A stretch of DNA of 34,035 bases from Candidatus Woesearchaeota archaeon. Its GTDB lineage: Archaea; Nanobdellota; Nanobdellia; SCGC-AAA011-G17; GW2011-AR17. The notes beneath the pieces were generated by a model, which saw nothing but the letters and a program-made list of their open reading frames with translations, made no database searches and was not told the origin of the DNA. Shown here piece after piece: positions 15,768 to 25,700 of this stretch. The stretch spans positions 1 through 34,035 of the forward strand of contig JAGVZZ010000018.1 in NCBI GenBank assembly GCA_018302205.1, written 5' to 3'. The number at the start of each line of letters is the position of its first letter. Position 1 is the stretch's first letter. Position numbers and translations under genes: made by a program.

Positions 15768-16951
15768 AACATTATCTGAACTTTGCAGTAAAAAGTATCA
15801 TGCATCGTAAGGTTAGAAGTTGGTTAACCATAGTTGGAATTATTATTGGTATTGCCGCAATAGTTTCTTTAATTTCTATGTCCCAAGGTTTGGAGAATGC
15901 TATTAAAGAACAATTTGAAAGTATGGGCTCAAATAAATTTTATGTTTTCCCTAAGACTGGTGCTGGTTTTGTTTCGATGGAATCAGGAAAGATTACTGAG
16001 GATGATTTAGGCACAATTGATAGTGTTTCGGGTGTTGATTATATGAACTCGTTTCTTTATTCTACAAAATCTGTCCAAGTTAGAAATGAAGATAAATCCA
16101 CAACTGTTCTCGGTTTTGATTCTGACAAAGATTATGGTGATGCATTAGAGAGCGATAGTTTAACTTTAGAAAAAGGTCGTTGGCCACAAAATAACGAAAA
16201 TAGTTTTGTTATTATTGGTAATAGTTTAGCTCATACTACACTGAAAAAAGAAATTTACATTGGGAATAAAATTGAAATAGATTCTATGACCTTTGATGTT
16301 ATTGGAATATTAAACAAAGTTGGTAACGAACAAGATGACAATTCTGTTTATATTGCAATGGATGATGCCCATGTATTATTTGATAATCCTAAAGGCTTGA
16401 GTATGATTGAAGTAGTTGTTATGGACGGTTTTAATCTTAACGATGTTGCTGAGGATACTTTAAACAAACTTGAACGTGCTCGTGATGCAGAGGATGTTGA
16501 AACTTATACTCCTGATCAAATCCTTCAACAATTAGGTATAATCCTTAATGTTGTCCAAGTTGTTTTAGTTGGAATTGCTGCAATTTCATTATTTGTTGGC
16601 GGCATTGGAATCATGAACTCTATGTTTACAAATGTTTTAGAACGAAAAAAAGAAATTGGAATACTAAAAGCGATTGGTGCTTCCCCAAAAGATATAAAAT
16701 ATATGTTCATTGTTGAAGCAGGCTTGATGGGGCTTGTTGGTGGAATAATGGGCGTAACTATCGGTTCATTAATTTCATACGCTATTGGCGCAATTGCTGC
16801 GCAATCCGGTTTTTTGCTTCTCAGTATACATGTTGATTATTGGGTTGTATTATTAGGAATATTATTTGCTTTTGTCGTTGGAATGCTTTCTGGTTATGTC
16901 CCCGCAAACCAAGCTTCCAAACTAACTCCTGTGGAGGCGCTGAAAGATTGA
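15764..16951 (+). CDS. MacB/FtsX-type ABC transporter permease (1)
   Basis: SWLTIVGIIIGIAAIVSLISMSQGLENAI...VGGIGIMNSMFTNVLERKKEIGILKAIGAS...PANQASKLTPVEALKD. Confidence 0.92.
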   Translation: MKHYLNFAVKSIMHRKVRSWLTIVGIIIGIAAIVSLISMSQGLENAIKEQFESMGSNKFYVFPKTGAGFVSMESGKITEDDLGTIDSVSGVDYMNSFLYSTKSVQVRNEDKSTTVLGFDSDKDYGDALESDSLTLEKGRWPQNNENSFVIIGNSLAHTTLKKEIYIGNKIEIDSMTFDVIGILNKVGNEQDDNSVYIAMDDAHVLFDNPKGLSMIEVVVMDGFNLNDVAEDTLNKLERARDAEDVETYTPDQILQQLGIILNVVQVVLVGIAAISLFVGGIGIMNSMFTNVLERKKEIGILKAIGASPKDIKYMFIVEAGLMGLVGGIMGVTIGSLISYAIGAIAAQSGFLLLSIHVDYWVVLLGILFAFVVGMLSGYVPANQASKLTPVEALKD

Positions 16952-18135
16952 TCCGTGACTTATTTTTATATGGTTTGAAAAATATGCGCCATCGTCAATT
17001 AAGAAGTTGGTTAACTGTTCTGGGTGTAGTAATCGGTATTGCTGCAATTGTTTCTTTGATGACCATCGGTCAAGGATTAGAGGATGCAATTATCGAACAA
17101 TTCTCTGCTATGGGCGCAGGTAAAATTAGAGTTGTTCCGGAAGGTTTGACTGGCCCTCCTGTTGGAGATACTGGTTTTACGGAGGATGATGTTGATATTG
17201 TCAAAGATACGATCGGTGTTGATTATGCTGGAGGATTATTTCTAACTTCGGCCCTTGTTACATATGATGATCAAAATTATATCACTTTTTTAAAAGCAAT
17301 AGACTCAAGCCTTGCAGGGGATGGTCATCTCGATATCAATGCTGAAATTGGTGAGGGTAAATTATTCAGCTCTGGCGAAACTAAAGTTGCAATTATTGGT
17401 TATGGGTTTGCGAATAATATTTTTGAAAAAGAAATTCGTTTAAGGAGTAGTATTACTATTAACGGCGTGGACTTCAAAGTTATTGGAATTTTAGAAAAAG
17501 TTGGTAATCAAGAAGTTGATAATGTTCTGTATATCTCAAAAGATGATGCAAAAGATCTCTTTGGCATAGGAAAGAAAGTTAGTTTTATTTTTGCTGCTGT
17601 TGAAGAAGGTAAAAGTTTAGAAGAGGTCGCTGATAAGATCAAAACCAACTTAGAAAGAAGTCGTGGTAATGACAATTTTCAAGTTTATACTCCAGACCAA
17701 TTATTATCCCAATTAGGTAGCATTTTAGGTATAGTCCAATTTATTCTTGCTGGCATTGCTGCTATTTCTCTTGCTGTTGGTGGTATTGGAATCATGAACA
17801 CAATGTACACTTCAGTTTTAGAAAGAACAAAAGAGATTGGTGCAATGAAAGCCATTGGTGCAAATCAAAAACATATTATGTTAATCTTTTTGTTTGAATC
17901 AGGTTTAATTGGTTTAGTTGGTGGTTTGATTGGTGCTATTTTTGGAACTCTATTTGCATTCTCCGTTGGTATTATTGCTTCTTTGCTTGGTTATGATTAT
18001 TTAAGCATTTCAATTCTTTGGAGCGTCATCCTCTTTGCTTTATTATTCGCTTTTGTTATTGGTATGATTAGTGGTTTATGGCCCGCTTACAAAGCATCCA
18101 AATTAAATCCTGTAGATGCATTGAGATATGAATAA
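16948..18135 (+). CDS. MacB/FtsX-type ABC transporter permease (2), paralogue of the preceding gene
   Basis: SWLTVLGVVIGIAAIVSLMTIGQGLEDAI...VGGIGIMNTMYTSVLERTKEIGAMKAIGA...PAYKASKLNPVDALRYE; TTG start overlaps the upstream TGA. Confidence 0.9.
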   Translation: MIRDLFLYGLKNMRHRQLRSWLTVLGVVIGIAAIVSLMTIGQGLEDAIIEQFSAMGAGKIRVVPEGLTGPPVGDTGFTEDDVDIVKDTIGVDYAGGLFLTSALVTYDDQNYITFLKAIDSSLAGDGHLDINAEIGEGKLFSSGETKVAIIGYGFANNIFEKEIRLRSSITINGVDFKVIGILEKVGNQEVDNVLYISKDDAKDLFGIGKKVSFIFAAVEEGKSLEEVADKIKTNLERSRGNDNFQVYTPDQLLSQLGSILGIVQFILAGIAAISLAVGGIGIMNTMYTSVLERTKEIGAMKAIGANQKHIMLIFLFESGLIGLVGGLIGAIFGTLFAFSVGIIASLLGYDYLSISILWSVILFALLFAFVIGMISGLWPAYKASKLNPVDALRYE

Positions 18136-18166
18136 TCTTTTAAATCTGAACTCCTAATTTTATACT

Positions 18167-18868
18167 ATGGTTTTCATTGATATGCATGTACATTCTAAAT
18201 CTTCTGATGGTACTGCCTCTGTAAAAGAATTACTCTCTGTTTCTAAAAAATTAAAAACTGGCCTTTCGATTACTGACCATAATATTATCACTGGTTCTAT
18301 TGAAGCTTGTAAAGACAAGGATGCTTTAGTAATCCCGGGTATTGAAATTGGTTCTAATCGTTTTAATCATCTTTTAGCCTACTTTTATGATATTAATGAA
18401 CTAAAAGAATTTTATCAGAAAGAAATTTTACCTTTTAAAATTAAACATAGATTCCATCTTTATAGAACAAAACTTCCTCTTTTAAAATTATTAGAAATCT
18501 CAAAAAATTATAATTGTATAACCTCTGCTGCTCACCCTTCAGTTAAAACTTTAACCTGGACAAAGAAACCTCTTTTAATGGTTGATGCTATCGAAGTTCT
18601 TAATTCTTCTATTCCCTCAAAATATAATCAAAAAGCTTTCAGTTTATCTGATTCATTAAAAAAATTAAAAACAGCTGGTAGTGATGCACATTCAATTCGT
18701 CACTTGAATTCTGGGGGTATAATTTCTAATGAGGATACGGTAGAAGGGATATTGAATTCAATTAAAAAAAATAAAAATAAAGTTACAGGAACTAGTTATA
18801 CTACTCTACAAAATTTCCGACATAAACTAATTACATCAAATGAAGTATTCCGTGTCAAAAAAAAGTGA
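18167..18868 (+). CDS. PHP-domain metal-dependent phosphoesterase
   Basis: DMHVHSKSSDGTASVKELL, LSITDHN, IPGIEIG, AAHPSV, AGSDAHSIRHL. Confidence 0.9.
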   Translation: MVFIDMHVHSKSSDGTASVKELLSVSKKLKTGLSITDHNIITGSIEACKDKDALVIPGIEIGSNRFNHLLAYFYDINELKEFYQKEILPFKIKHRFHLYRTKLPLLKLLEISKNYNCITSAAHPSVKTLTWTKKPLLMVDAIEVLNSSIPSKYNQKAFSLSDSLKKLKTAGSDAHSIRHLNSGGIISNEDTVEGILNSIKKNKNKVTGTSYTTLQNFRHKLITSNEVFRVKKK

Positions 18869-18943
18869 TATTTTTTTCAACTATTTGATTGATTTTTATT
18901 CACCATTTCTTATTAGAAACCTTTAAAAAGGGTAGTTGAACTA

Positions 18944-19231
18944 ATGTTTCCCATGAGTCATTACCATATAACTCACGATAGGAAGGCTTGTATTGGTTGT
19001 GGTGCTTGCGCTTCAGTCTGCCCAGAAAATTGGGAAATGATTGAAAGAAACGGCGAGTTCAAAGCTAAAGTTAAGAAACAAGATATTAACGAAGACGAGT
19101 ATAGTAGTAATAGCGAAGCCGCAACTATTTGCCCTGTAGAGTGTATCCAAATCGAGAAATTAAAAATAAAAAAGCGCTCTGCTGAAGAATTGTCCTATGG
19201 TGAAGATGAGGAAGATTTAGATTCTGATTAA
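18944..19231 (+). CDS. 4Fe-4S ferredoxin
   Basis: CIGCGACASVCPENW...ATICPVECIQI; acidic C-terminus. Confidence 0.9.
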   Translation: MFPMSHYHITHDRKACIGCGACASVCPENWEMIERNGEFKAKVKKQDINEDEYSSNSEAATICPVECIQIEKLKIKKRSAEELSYGEDEEDLDSD

Positions 19232-19317
19232 GGACGACTTTTTATTAGAAATAGCTATTTCTATGCAAAATTTTTATGAACATAACCTTTATAAATCCTC
19301 CATAATCCAAATTTGTT

Positions 19318-19491
19318 ATGGAAGAAAACGAAGAAATGTCAGCACAAGAATTAGCTATTGCTGCTTACAACAAAGTAGACGCATTAATTGATTTGTTAAT
19401 CAAAAAAAATATTATTACAGAAGCTGAGTTTGAAGCTGCTGAAGAAGATTTATACAAAGAACTTGAAAGCGAAGAAGAAAAAGAAGAATGA
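19318..19491 (+). CDS. Small acidic protein (57 aa)
   Basis: MEENEEMSAQELAIAAYNKVDALIDLLIKKNIITEAEFEAAEEDLYKELESEEEKEE; overlaps the next ATG; not in the ORF track. Confidence 0.6.
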   Translation: MEENEEMSAQELAIAAYNKVDALIDLLIKKNIITEAEFEAAEEDLYKELESEEEKEE

Positions 19492-20177
19492 ATCCAAAAA
19501 GACAAATAATTATTGATGGGCTTAAAGAATCAGGGTTTCAGTATTCAAAACCCTCTTTTTTTAGACCTGGTATTAACCGTTATATGGTTTTTTCAAGGGC
19601 TATGAACTCAGATAGTTATTTAGTCTCTTTTCATGATCGCCCAGATTATCCTCAGGGATTAGAAAATTTTGAAGCTGATTTAAATCTTGCAAGAAGACAA
19701 AGTTTGAATCCGTTACCTATTTTTGATGATTCTGTATTTTTCAGACCTGATCGTGGCAAAGCTGAATATCGCGATTCTCGTAATGCTGATAGAAGAAAAT
19801 TGTTAGGCTTAGAACTAATTGTATATAATTTATTTGGTGAAGTTACTTATGCTTCTGATTCAGAATTATTTGTAGTTACATATGATAATGTTGAAGCTTG
19901 TTATACTAATGCCGAAGTTAAAGGTCATATCCCTAAAGCAAAGGAACATTCTACTTTAGCTACGGTAAAAAGCGTTTTATCTAGAACTAATTATCCTGTT
20001 TTTAATTTGGGTGCACGAGATAGAAAAGGTAGAATTATCTCACCTTCTTATAAAACCACTGTTGGAGATGAAGTTAGAGGCCAACAACTTTTGGATTCTC
20101 ATGGTCATGATGAAGACGGAGATTTAACTTGGCAAGAATTGTGTGACGTTAATGCCGCAGTAATGAACCACAGTTAA
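19488..20177 (+). CDS. Hypothetical protein (229 aa), possible C-terminal EF-hand-like loop (DEDGDLTWQE)
   Basis: ATGA start/stop overlap with the upstream small ORF. Confidence 0.65.
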   Translation: MNPKRQIIIDGLKESGFQYSKPSFFRPGINRYMVFSRAMNSDSYLVSFHDRPDYPQGLENFEADLNLARRQSLNPLPIFDDSVFFRPDRGKAEYRDSRNADRRKLLGLELIVYNLFGEVTYASDSELFVVTYDNVEACYTNAEVKGHIPKAKEHSTLATVKSVLSRTNYPVFNLGARDRKGRIISPSYKTTVGDEVRGQQLLDSHGHDEDGDLTWQELCDVNAAVMNHS

Positions 20178-20221
20178 AAAGATTTATAAAAAGTATTACT
20201 CTTTATTATTCTGAAATAAAA

Positions 20222-20332
20222 ATGGGTGAATACACTTCTGAAGAACATAGAAAAACAAAGAATGAAGGCAAATTAAAAAGAGCTTTCAGAGTTTACAAAA
20301 AAGGTGGTCACTTACGAGACAAAACCTTATAA
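20222..20332 (+). CDS. Small basic protein (36 aa)
   Basis: MGEYTSEEHRKTKNEGKLKRAFRVYKKGGHLRDKTL; TATA-like sequence upstream. Confidence 0.4.
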   Translation: MGEYTSEEHRKTKNEGKLKRAFRVYKKGGHLRDKTL

Positions 20333-20355
20333 ATTAATAACTTCTATTCTTAACA

Positions 20356-21183
20356 ATGAAATTCCCGTATGCAAATGCTGCATTACAAGAAGCAGATTTT
20401 GTTATTATTGGTGTCCCTGATGAATCTGGTTCAATGTCTCAAAGATCCGGTTGCAAAAAAGGCCCTGATGCAATTCGTGCAGTAGCTTATGAAAGATGCA
20501 TCTTCAAACGCAAAGGCACTTTTTCTTTAGCCCAAGTTAGCTCTGGTGCAATAACCCAAAAGATTCATGATTACGGTAATGTTGAGAAAAAGAAAATTTC
20601 TAAGGTTGTTGAAGTACTAAAGGGCAAGATTCCTGTAGTCCTTGGTGGCGATCATTCTATCACAGCCGAAGTTCTAAAAAATTTCAAAGATGTTACAATT
20701 ATTTACTTCGATGCCCATCCGGATATTATTTCTTCTATGCATGGTTACTATGGTTCTGTTCTTTCTGATATTGAAGTTAATCTCGGTCGTTCTATTGAGA
20801 TTGGTGTTAGAGAACCAGAGATTGAAGAATTAAAGAACATAAAAAAACAAAGATTAGAAGTCGTCTATGCCGAAGAATTTTATGAAAAAGGTTTAGAGCA
20901 TATTTGGTCACGAATAAAAAATAAAGTTAAGGGTAGAGTTTATGTTTCTATTGATTTAGATGTTTTCGATCCAGCATTCGCTCCTGGTGTCTCATGTCCT
21001 GTTCCTGGTGGTATTAATTTTAATCAAGCTTTATTTTTATTAAAAAGAATTTTCAAAGAACTCAATATTGTTGGTTTCGATATTATGGAATTAAACCCAA
21101 GGTACGATCAGGATGAAAAAACTTCTCATTTGGCTGCAAAACTAATCCTTGAAATGATCGCTTCTTATAGAAAGAAAAATTAA
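20356..21183 (+). CDS. Arginase/agmatinase family (ureohydrolase) protein
   Basis: VVLGGDHSITAE, IIYFDAHPDI, VYVSIDLDVFDPAFAPGVSCPVPGG, GFDIMELNPRYD. Confidence 0.92.
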   Translation: MKFPYANAALQEADFVIIGVPDESGSMSQRSGCKKGPDAIRAVAYERCIFKRKGTFSLAQVSSGAITQKIHDYGNVEKKKISKVVEVLKGKIPVVLGGDHSITAEVLKNFKDVTIIYFDAHPDIISSMHGYYGSVLSDIEVNLGRSIEIGVREPEIEELKNIKKQRLEVVYAEEFYEKGLEHIWSRIKNKVKGRVYVSIDLDVFDPAFAPGVSCPVPGGINFNQALFLLKRIFKELNIVGFDIMELNPRYDQDEKTSHLAAKLILEMIASYRKKN

Positions 21184-21261
21184 TTATTGAAAAGAACTTA
21201 GAGCTCTTCTTATATCATTAATTTTAATATTATGACTTTTAGCAAGTTATTCAAAATTAGA

Positions 21262-22572
21262 TTATGGTCTACGTTTATAGAGATTATAATAAATTTTTGC
21301 ATTCTTTGCTATAATTGGACTTTCATCTCCAGGAAATATGATTTTAGTATAAACTACTTCCGATCCATAAAAGTAAATCCCTAAAAGACTCGTTGGCGCT
21401 CTTTCTATAATGCTCCGTTTTATTATAGTCCTTGAAGAATTTACCCCTATTGAAAATCTAACTGTATGAAAAGAAAAGTAATCAGCATCAAATGCTAATT
21501 TAACCCAATAAGGAAAATAAGTTAATGCTGTATTCTGAATATTCCCTTCATCAAAATTAAAGCTATCTAAAACTTGACATAAAGTATCTGTACTTACTTC
21601 AAATTCTGGGTTCTTACCGTTCTTCCAAATATCATTAAATGCATTTTTTGGAATGGTCTCTTCTCCACACTGGATTAGATGTAAGTCTGTATCCTTACAA
21701 ACAGGCTCAAATTTTTTAGAGGGAATGAATGTTCCTTCATCTGATAGGTCTTTAAAATTTACTCCTAACCGTCTTGTATAATTAAATCTCCAATTTAAGG
21801 ATTCATATACTTCTCCCTTGGTTATAAAAACTTGTCTCGCTTTGATTCTTTCATATTCTCTAAAATTATTTTTTGGAATTCTAGATCTAGAAACTAAACT
21901 TCCTCTGTCTTCTTCTTCTTCTTCGATTGTTCTTATACGTACTTTACCATTTTTATCACGAACTTTTAATGTATCCCTACGAGAAAGATTTTTCCAATTT
22001 TCCGGATCATTTATTGCTTTGCATAATTGGGTATAAGTACTATTGAAATCCTTACCTTTAACTTCAATTCTTTTCGAGAAATCATACTGATCTGTACTCT
22101 CCACATTATTTACAATGATTTCTATTAAATCTGACTCTTCAACTACTCTCGCCGAAAGCTGCATCTCAGGAGAGATGTCAAATATTCTTCCACAAGTGGT
22201 TCTACGTTTCCGTTTAAGTAATGCCTCTTCCTCGAGATACATTTCATATGTTCCTCTTTCAAATCTTGAAAGTATACATTTCCAATTTTCTTTTTTCAAT
22301 TTGATATCTAAGATATCAACCCTATGAAGATAATTAAATGAAACCTCTAATAATGCTTGTTCAAGAGATGAATTCTGTACTCCAGCTTTTTTATAAGGAT
22401 CTGGACCACTTATTTTAGCAGTAATATCTTGAGAATATTCCTTGTGAGATACATCTAGCCGACATCCTTCTCTTAATGCTTTTTCAATTCCTTCATATTG
22501 GCTCATTTTCATTTCTCTATGATTAATTACTCCCAAAAGATAACCGTCATTATATCCAATTTTACCCTGCAT
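21262..22572 (-). CDS. Hypothetical protein (436 aa)
   Basis: Long ORF; no family recognised. Confidence 0.65.
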   Translation of the reverse strand: MQGKIGYNDGYLLGVINHREMKMSQYEGIEKALREGCRLDVSHKEYSQDITAKISGPDPYKKAGVQNSSLEQALLEVSFNYLHRVDILDIKLKKENWKCILSRFERGTYEMYLEEEALLKRKRRTTCGRIFDISPEMQLSARVVEESDLIEIIVNNVESTDQYDFSKRIEVKGKDFNSTYTQLCKAINDPENWKNLSRRDTLKVRDKNGKVRIRTIEEEEEDRGSLVSRSRIPKNNFREYERIKARQVFITKGEVYESLNWRFNYTRRLGVNFKDLSDEGTFIPSKKFEPVCKDTDLHLIQCGEETIPKNAFNDIWKNGKNPEFEVSTDTLCQVLDSFNFDEGNIQNTALTYFPYWVKLAFDADYFSFHTVRFSIGVNSSRTIIKRSIIERAPTSLLGIYFYGSEVVYTKIIFPGDESPIIAKNAKIYYNLYKRRP

Positions 22573-22613
22573 AAGCAGGAAGATTTAAATAGAAGAAAAC
22601 TCCTAAAAAAAGC

Positions 22614-23264
22614 ATGTGGCTAGCAAAATACAAAGTTTATCATAAAACTTGTCTTATAACCCCTTTATGTATTAAGAATAATGTTGATGATTATGTAACT
22701 TTATTGAGTTCTTGGAAAGAAAAAAATAGATTTTATTATGCGGAAATGCATAATGCCCAAGGGAAAGATAGCGATATTAATAATTTCACAAATGATTTAA
22801 AAATAAACTGTAAAAAATTAGAAAAAAAAGGAAATACTATTTTTACTTTAAATGAAGAATCCATCGAGAAAGAATTTTATGATCCTGTATTCGATCCTAA
22901 AATAATTTATACAAAACCTGTATTAGTTAGTAAATCGGGTTATGAAATTTGGGAAATGGCCTCTTGGGAAAAAGAAGCCTTAACAAAAGTTCTAAAAGTT
23001 CCAACTTTTAAAATTGAGATTAAATCCTTAAAGGCCGCAAAACTCTCAAATATCTTTTTTCCAAAAGTCTGTCCAGAATTATCCCCTAAACAAAAAGAAG
23101 CTTTGGATCTTGCAGTTAAAGAAGGCTATTATCAATTCCCTAGAAAAATAAAACTTGAAGAATTAGCAAAATTATCCCATGTTAAAAGACAAACTTTTCA
23201 AGAGAATCTTCGTAGAGGAGAAAGAAAATTAATCCCATTCCTAGTTGAAGGAATTGAAATTTAA
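22614..23264 (+). CDS. HTH_10 (bacterio-opsin activator-like) transcriptional regulator
   Basis: C-terminal LSPKQKEALDLAVKEGYYQFPRKIKLEELAKLSHVKRQTFQENLRRGERKLIPFL. Confidence 0.85.
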   Translation: MWLAKYKVYHKTCLITPLCIKNNVDDYVTLLSSWKEKNRFYYAEMHNAQGKDSDINNFTNDLKINCKKLEKKGNTIFTLNEESIEKEFYDPVFDPKIIYTKPVLVSKSGYEIWEMASWEKEALTKVLKVPTFKIEIKSLKAAKLSNIFFPKVCPELSPKQKEALDLAVKEGYYQFPRKIKLEELAKLSHVKRQTFQENLRRGERKLIPFLVEGIEI

Positions 23265-23668
23265 TTAATCATATCCGCAGTAATCCCTGAGATTGATGCT
23301 GGAACACTTAATACAACCGTTCTTTGAATAGCAACCAATGTTTCCCCAGCCCATGGTGCCCTATCAATCATTGTTAAAAAAACAGCACAGGTTAAAAATA
23401 TAATCCCATAAGACAATAATACTCTCTTGAAATATATTCTTTCAAAGGTTTTAATTGAATGAATCCTATACCCAGTATGAAAAACCATAACAGCAATTAA
23501 AGAAGTAGAAAGTAAAATCAATAAACCATAGTTAACCCAAGTTAATGATCCTCCTAAGACCCATATTTCTTCAGTAAAAGCCGCCGGTACCCCTAGCATC
23601 AATGCACCGAATATTAATTGAAATACATCCTCTTTTGAAATATGCTGGATTTGTTTAATTCTCTTCAC
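23261..23668 (-). CDS. DUF2391-like membrane protein
   Basis: FQLIFGALMLGVPAAFTEEIWVLGGSL... with several TM segments; family call from memory. Confidence 0.65.
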   Translation of the reverse strand: MKRIKQIQHISKEDVFQLIFGALMLGVPAAFTEEIWVLGGSLTWVNYGLLILLSTSLIAVMVFHTGYRIHSIKTFERIYFKRVLLSYGIIFLTCAVFLTMIDRAPWAGETLVAIQRTVVLSVPASISGITADMIN

Positions 23669-23716
23669 AGTTCATTCACATATGTTTTTTATTTATATAA
23701 GTTCCCGAAAAAAGGA

Positions 23717-25027
23717 TCATAAAACATTCTTCAATGCTCTTGCAAGTTGTTCTGTGTATGCGTATACAGGAATTCCAGCTTTCTCTAACTTTTTAGAAAT
23801 CAATTGTTTACTATGGCTTCCAGTAGAAACTACAAGCACAGGTTTATGAATATGTTTTGCAACATCAATTATTTTCTCATCAATTCCAGGTGTTTGTAAT
23901 AATAATATCAAAACAATAATATCAACATTTTTATCTTTCTCACAAGCTTCTAATGCAATTTTATATCTTTTTGCATCAGCATCTCCCAGCAGATCAATAG
24001 GATTACCAACGGATACAGCCCTTGGAAATTTCTCTTTGAGATATTTCTTCGTTTCTAAACTAATCTCAGCAAGCTCTAATTTATTTTCTTCCAATGCATC
24101 ACTCATTAAAACTCCATAACCACCACCATTTGTAATGATTTGAATTTTTTTATAATCTTTACATTGAAGTTTTTCAAACATTTTTGCTGTATCAAACATT
24201 TCTTCTAATGAATCTACCAAAACAACTCCTGCTTGCTTAAACGCACCTTTGTAAACTTCATACTCTCCTGCCAATGATCCTGTGTGTGACATTATCGCCC
24301 TCGCACCTTTAGAAAATTTCCCACCTTTAACCGCAATAATGGGTTTATTAATTTTAGAAGCAACCTTCAAAAAATTCTTTCCATCTTTTATTCCTTCGAT
24401 ATACATGCATATAACTTTTGTATTTTTGTCTTTACTTAAATATTCTAAAAAATCTGTTTCATTCAAATTCAATCCATTTCCATAACTAATAAATTTTGAA
24501 AATCCATATCCTCCATCAGATAATATATCTAACATTGCAACACCTAATGCTCCAGATTGTGAAATGAATGAAATACTTCCCTTTTCAGGTCTTTTCAATT
24601 TTTCTTCGGGTAAGAATAAACAATCTAATCCACTATGTGCATCAAATACTCCTAAACAATTTGGGCCTATACATTTTATTTTATAATTTTCAAGAACTTT
24701 AAATAATTCATACTCTAATCTTTCATTTCCACTTTCTTTAAATCCTGATGAAATTATAATAACTTCTTTGATCCCTTTCTCTCCACATTCTTTAACAACC
24801 GGCACAACGAACTCTGCGGGTACAGCAATCACAGCCATATCCACTTTTTCTTTAATGTCTGCAACAGAATAATAACACTTTACTCCCAGAATTTCTTTTT
24901 CGTGCATATTAACTGGGATAGTTTTGAATTTCTCTTTGAGATTCTTAAATATAACATTCCCTATTTTCCCTTTCTCTTTAGATACCCCAACTACCGTAAT
25001 TGTCTTTGGTTCAAAAAAATTCTTCAT
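23717..25027 (-). CDS. acdA: Acyl/acetyl-CoA synthetase (ADP-forming) alpha subunit
   Basis: FFEPKTITVVGVSKEKGKIGNVIFKNL, CIGPNCLGVFD, ISQSGALGVAMLD, MSHTGSLAGE, ITNGGGYGVLMSDALEE. Confidence 0.92.
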   Translation of the reverse strand: MKNFFEPKTITVVGVSKEKGKIGNVIFKNLKEKFKTIPVNMHEKEILGVKCYYSVADIKEKVDMAVIAVPAEFVVPVVKECGEKGIKEVIIISSGFKESGNERLEYELFKVLENYKIKCIGPNCLGVFDAHSGLDCLFLPEEKLKRPEKGSISFISQSGALGVAMLDILSDGGYGFSKFISYGNGLNLNETDFLEYLSKDKNTKVICMYIEGIKDGKNFLKVASKINKPIIAVKGGKFSKGARAIMSHTGSLAGEYEVYKGAFKQAGVVLVDSLEEMFDTAKMFEKLQCKDYKKIQIITNGGGYGVLMSDALEENKLELAEISLETKKYLKEKFPRAVSVGNPIDLLGDADAKRYKIALEACEKDKNVDIIVLILLLQTPGIDEKIIDVAKHIHKPVLVVSTGSHSKQLISKKLEKAGIPVYAYTEQLARALKNVL

Positions 25028-25090
25028 TTATCACCTTTCCTAACAAATACTTGAAAAAACTTTATAAACTTTTTCAATATCATATTCAGA

Positions 25091-25670
25091 ATGAAAAGAG
25101 GGATTTATACAGAAGCTCAAGCTGAGGATTTTTTGAAAGCTTACATCCCTGTTGCAAGGCATTACCTTACAAAGAACTACGAAGAAGCTTCTATTGCCGC
25201 AAAAAAGTTAGGCTTCCCTTTAGTACTCAAAATCATTTCTCCGGATGCAATCCACAAATCCGAAATTAAAGGTGTTCGTTTGATCAAGAATCGCCATGAT
25301 TTCGCTTCAGAGTACCATCAATTAATGAAAATTTCTACTCAAAAAAAATTAAAACTTGACGGCATTCTAGTTCAGGAATATATCGAAGGTGAGTACGTTA
25401 TTATCGGTTTAAAGAAAGATCCTACTTTTGGTCATGTTTTAGCCTTTGGTATAGGCGGGATTTATACCGAACTTTTGAAAGATGTTTCCTTTAGAATCTG
25501 TCCAATTACTGAAAAAGATGCTGATGCAATGTTGAATGAATTAAAATTAATAAAATAAAGTCTCAAAAATCCCTTCTAAATTCCCAGATATTCAAGAGAT
25601 GGACATTAATCCTTTCGTAATTAATGATAAAACTGGTAAGGTTGTTGATGCTAGGATGCTTATCGATTAA
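25091..25670 (+). pseudogene. acdB: Acyl/acetyl-CoA synthetase (ADP-forming) beta subunit (ATP-grasp), C-terminally disrupted
   Basis: Intact frame 25091-25558 (LTKNYEEASIAAKKLGFPLVLKIISPDAIHKSEIKGV...ELKLIK*); C-terminal signature KFPDIQEMDINPFVINDKTGKVVDARMLID* continues out of frame to 25670. Confidence 0.75.
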
Positions 25671-25700
25671 TTTTTAAATTCTAAACCTCTATCAAATTCG

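Noticed and set aside
16840-16947. N-terminal extension of the second permease in the track
   Set aside because: Overlaps the upstream permease in another frame and is Cys/Trp-rich noise; the TTG at 16948 matches the paralogue's N-terminus
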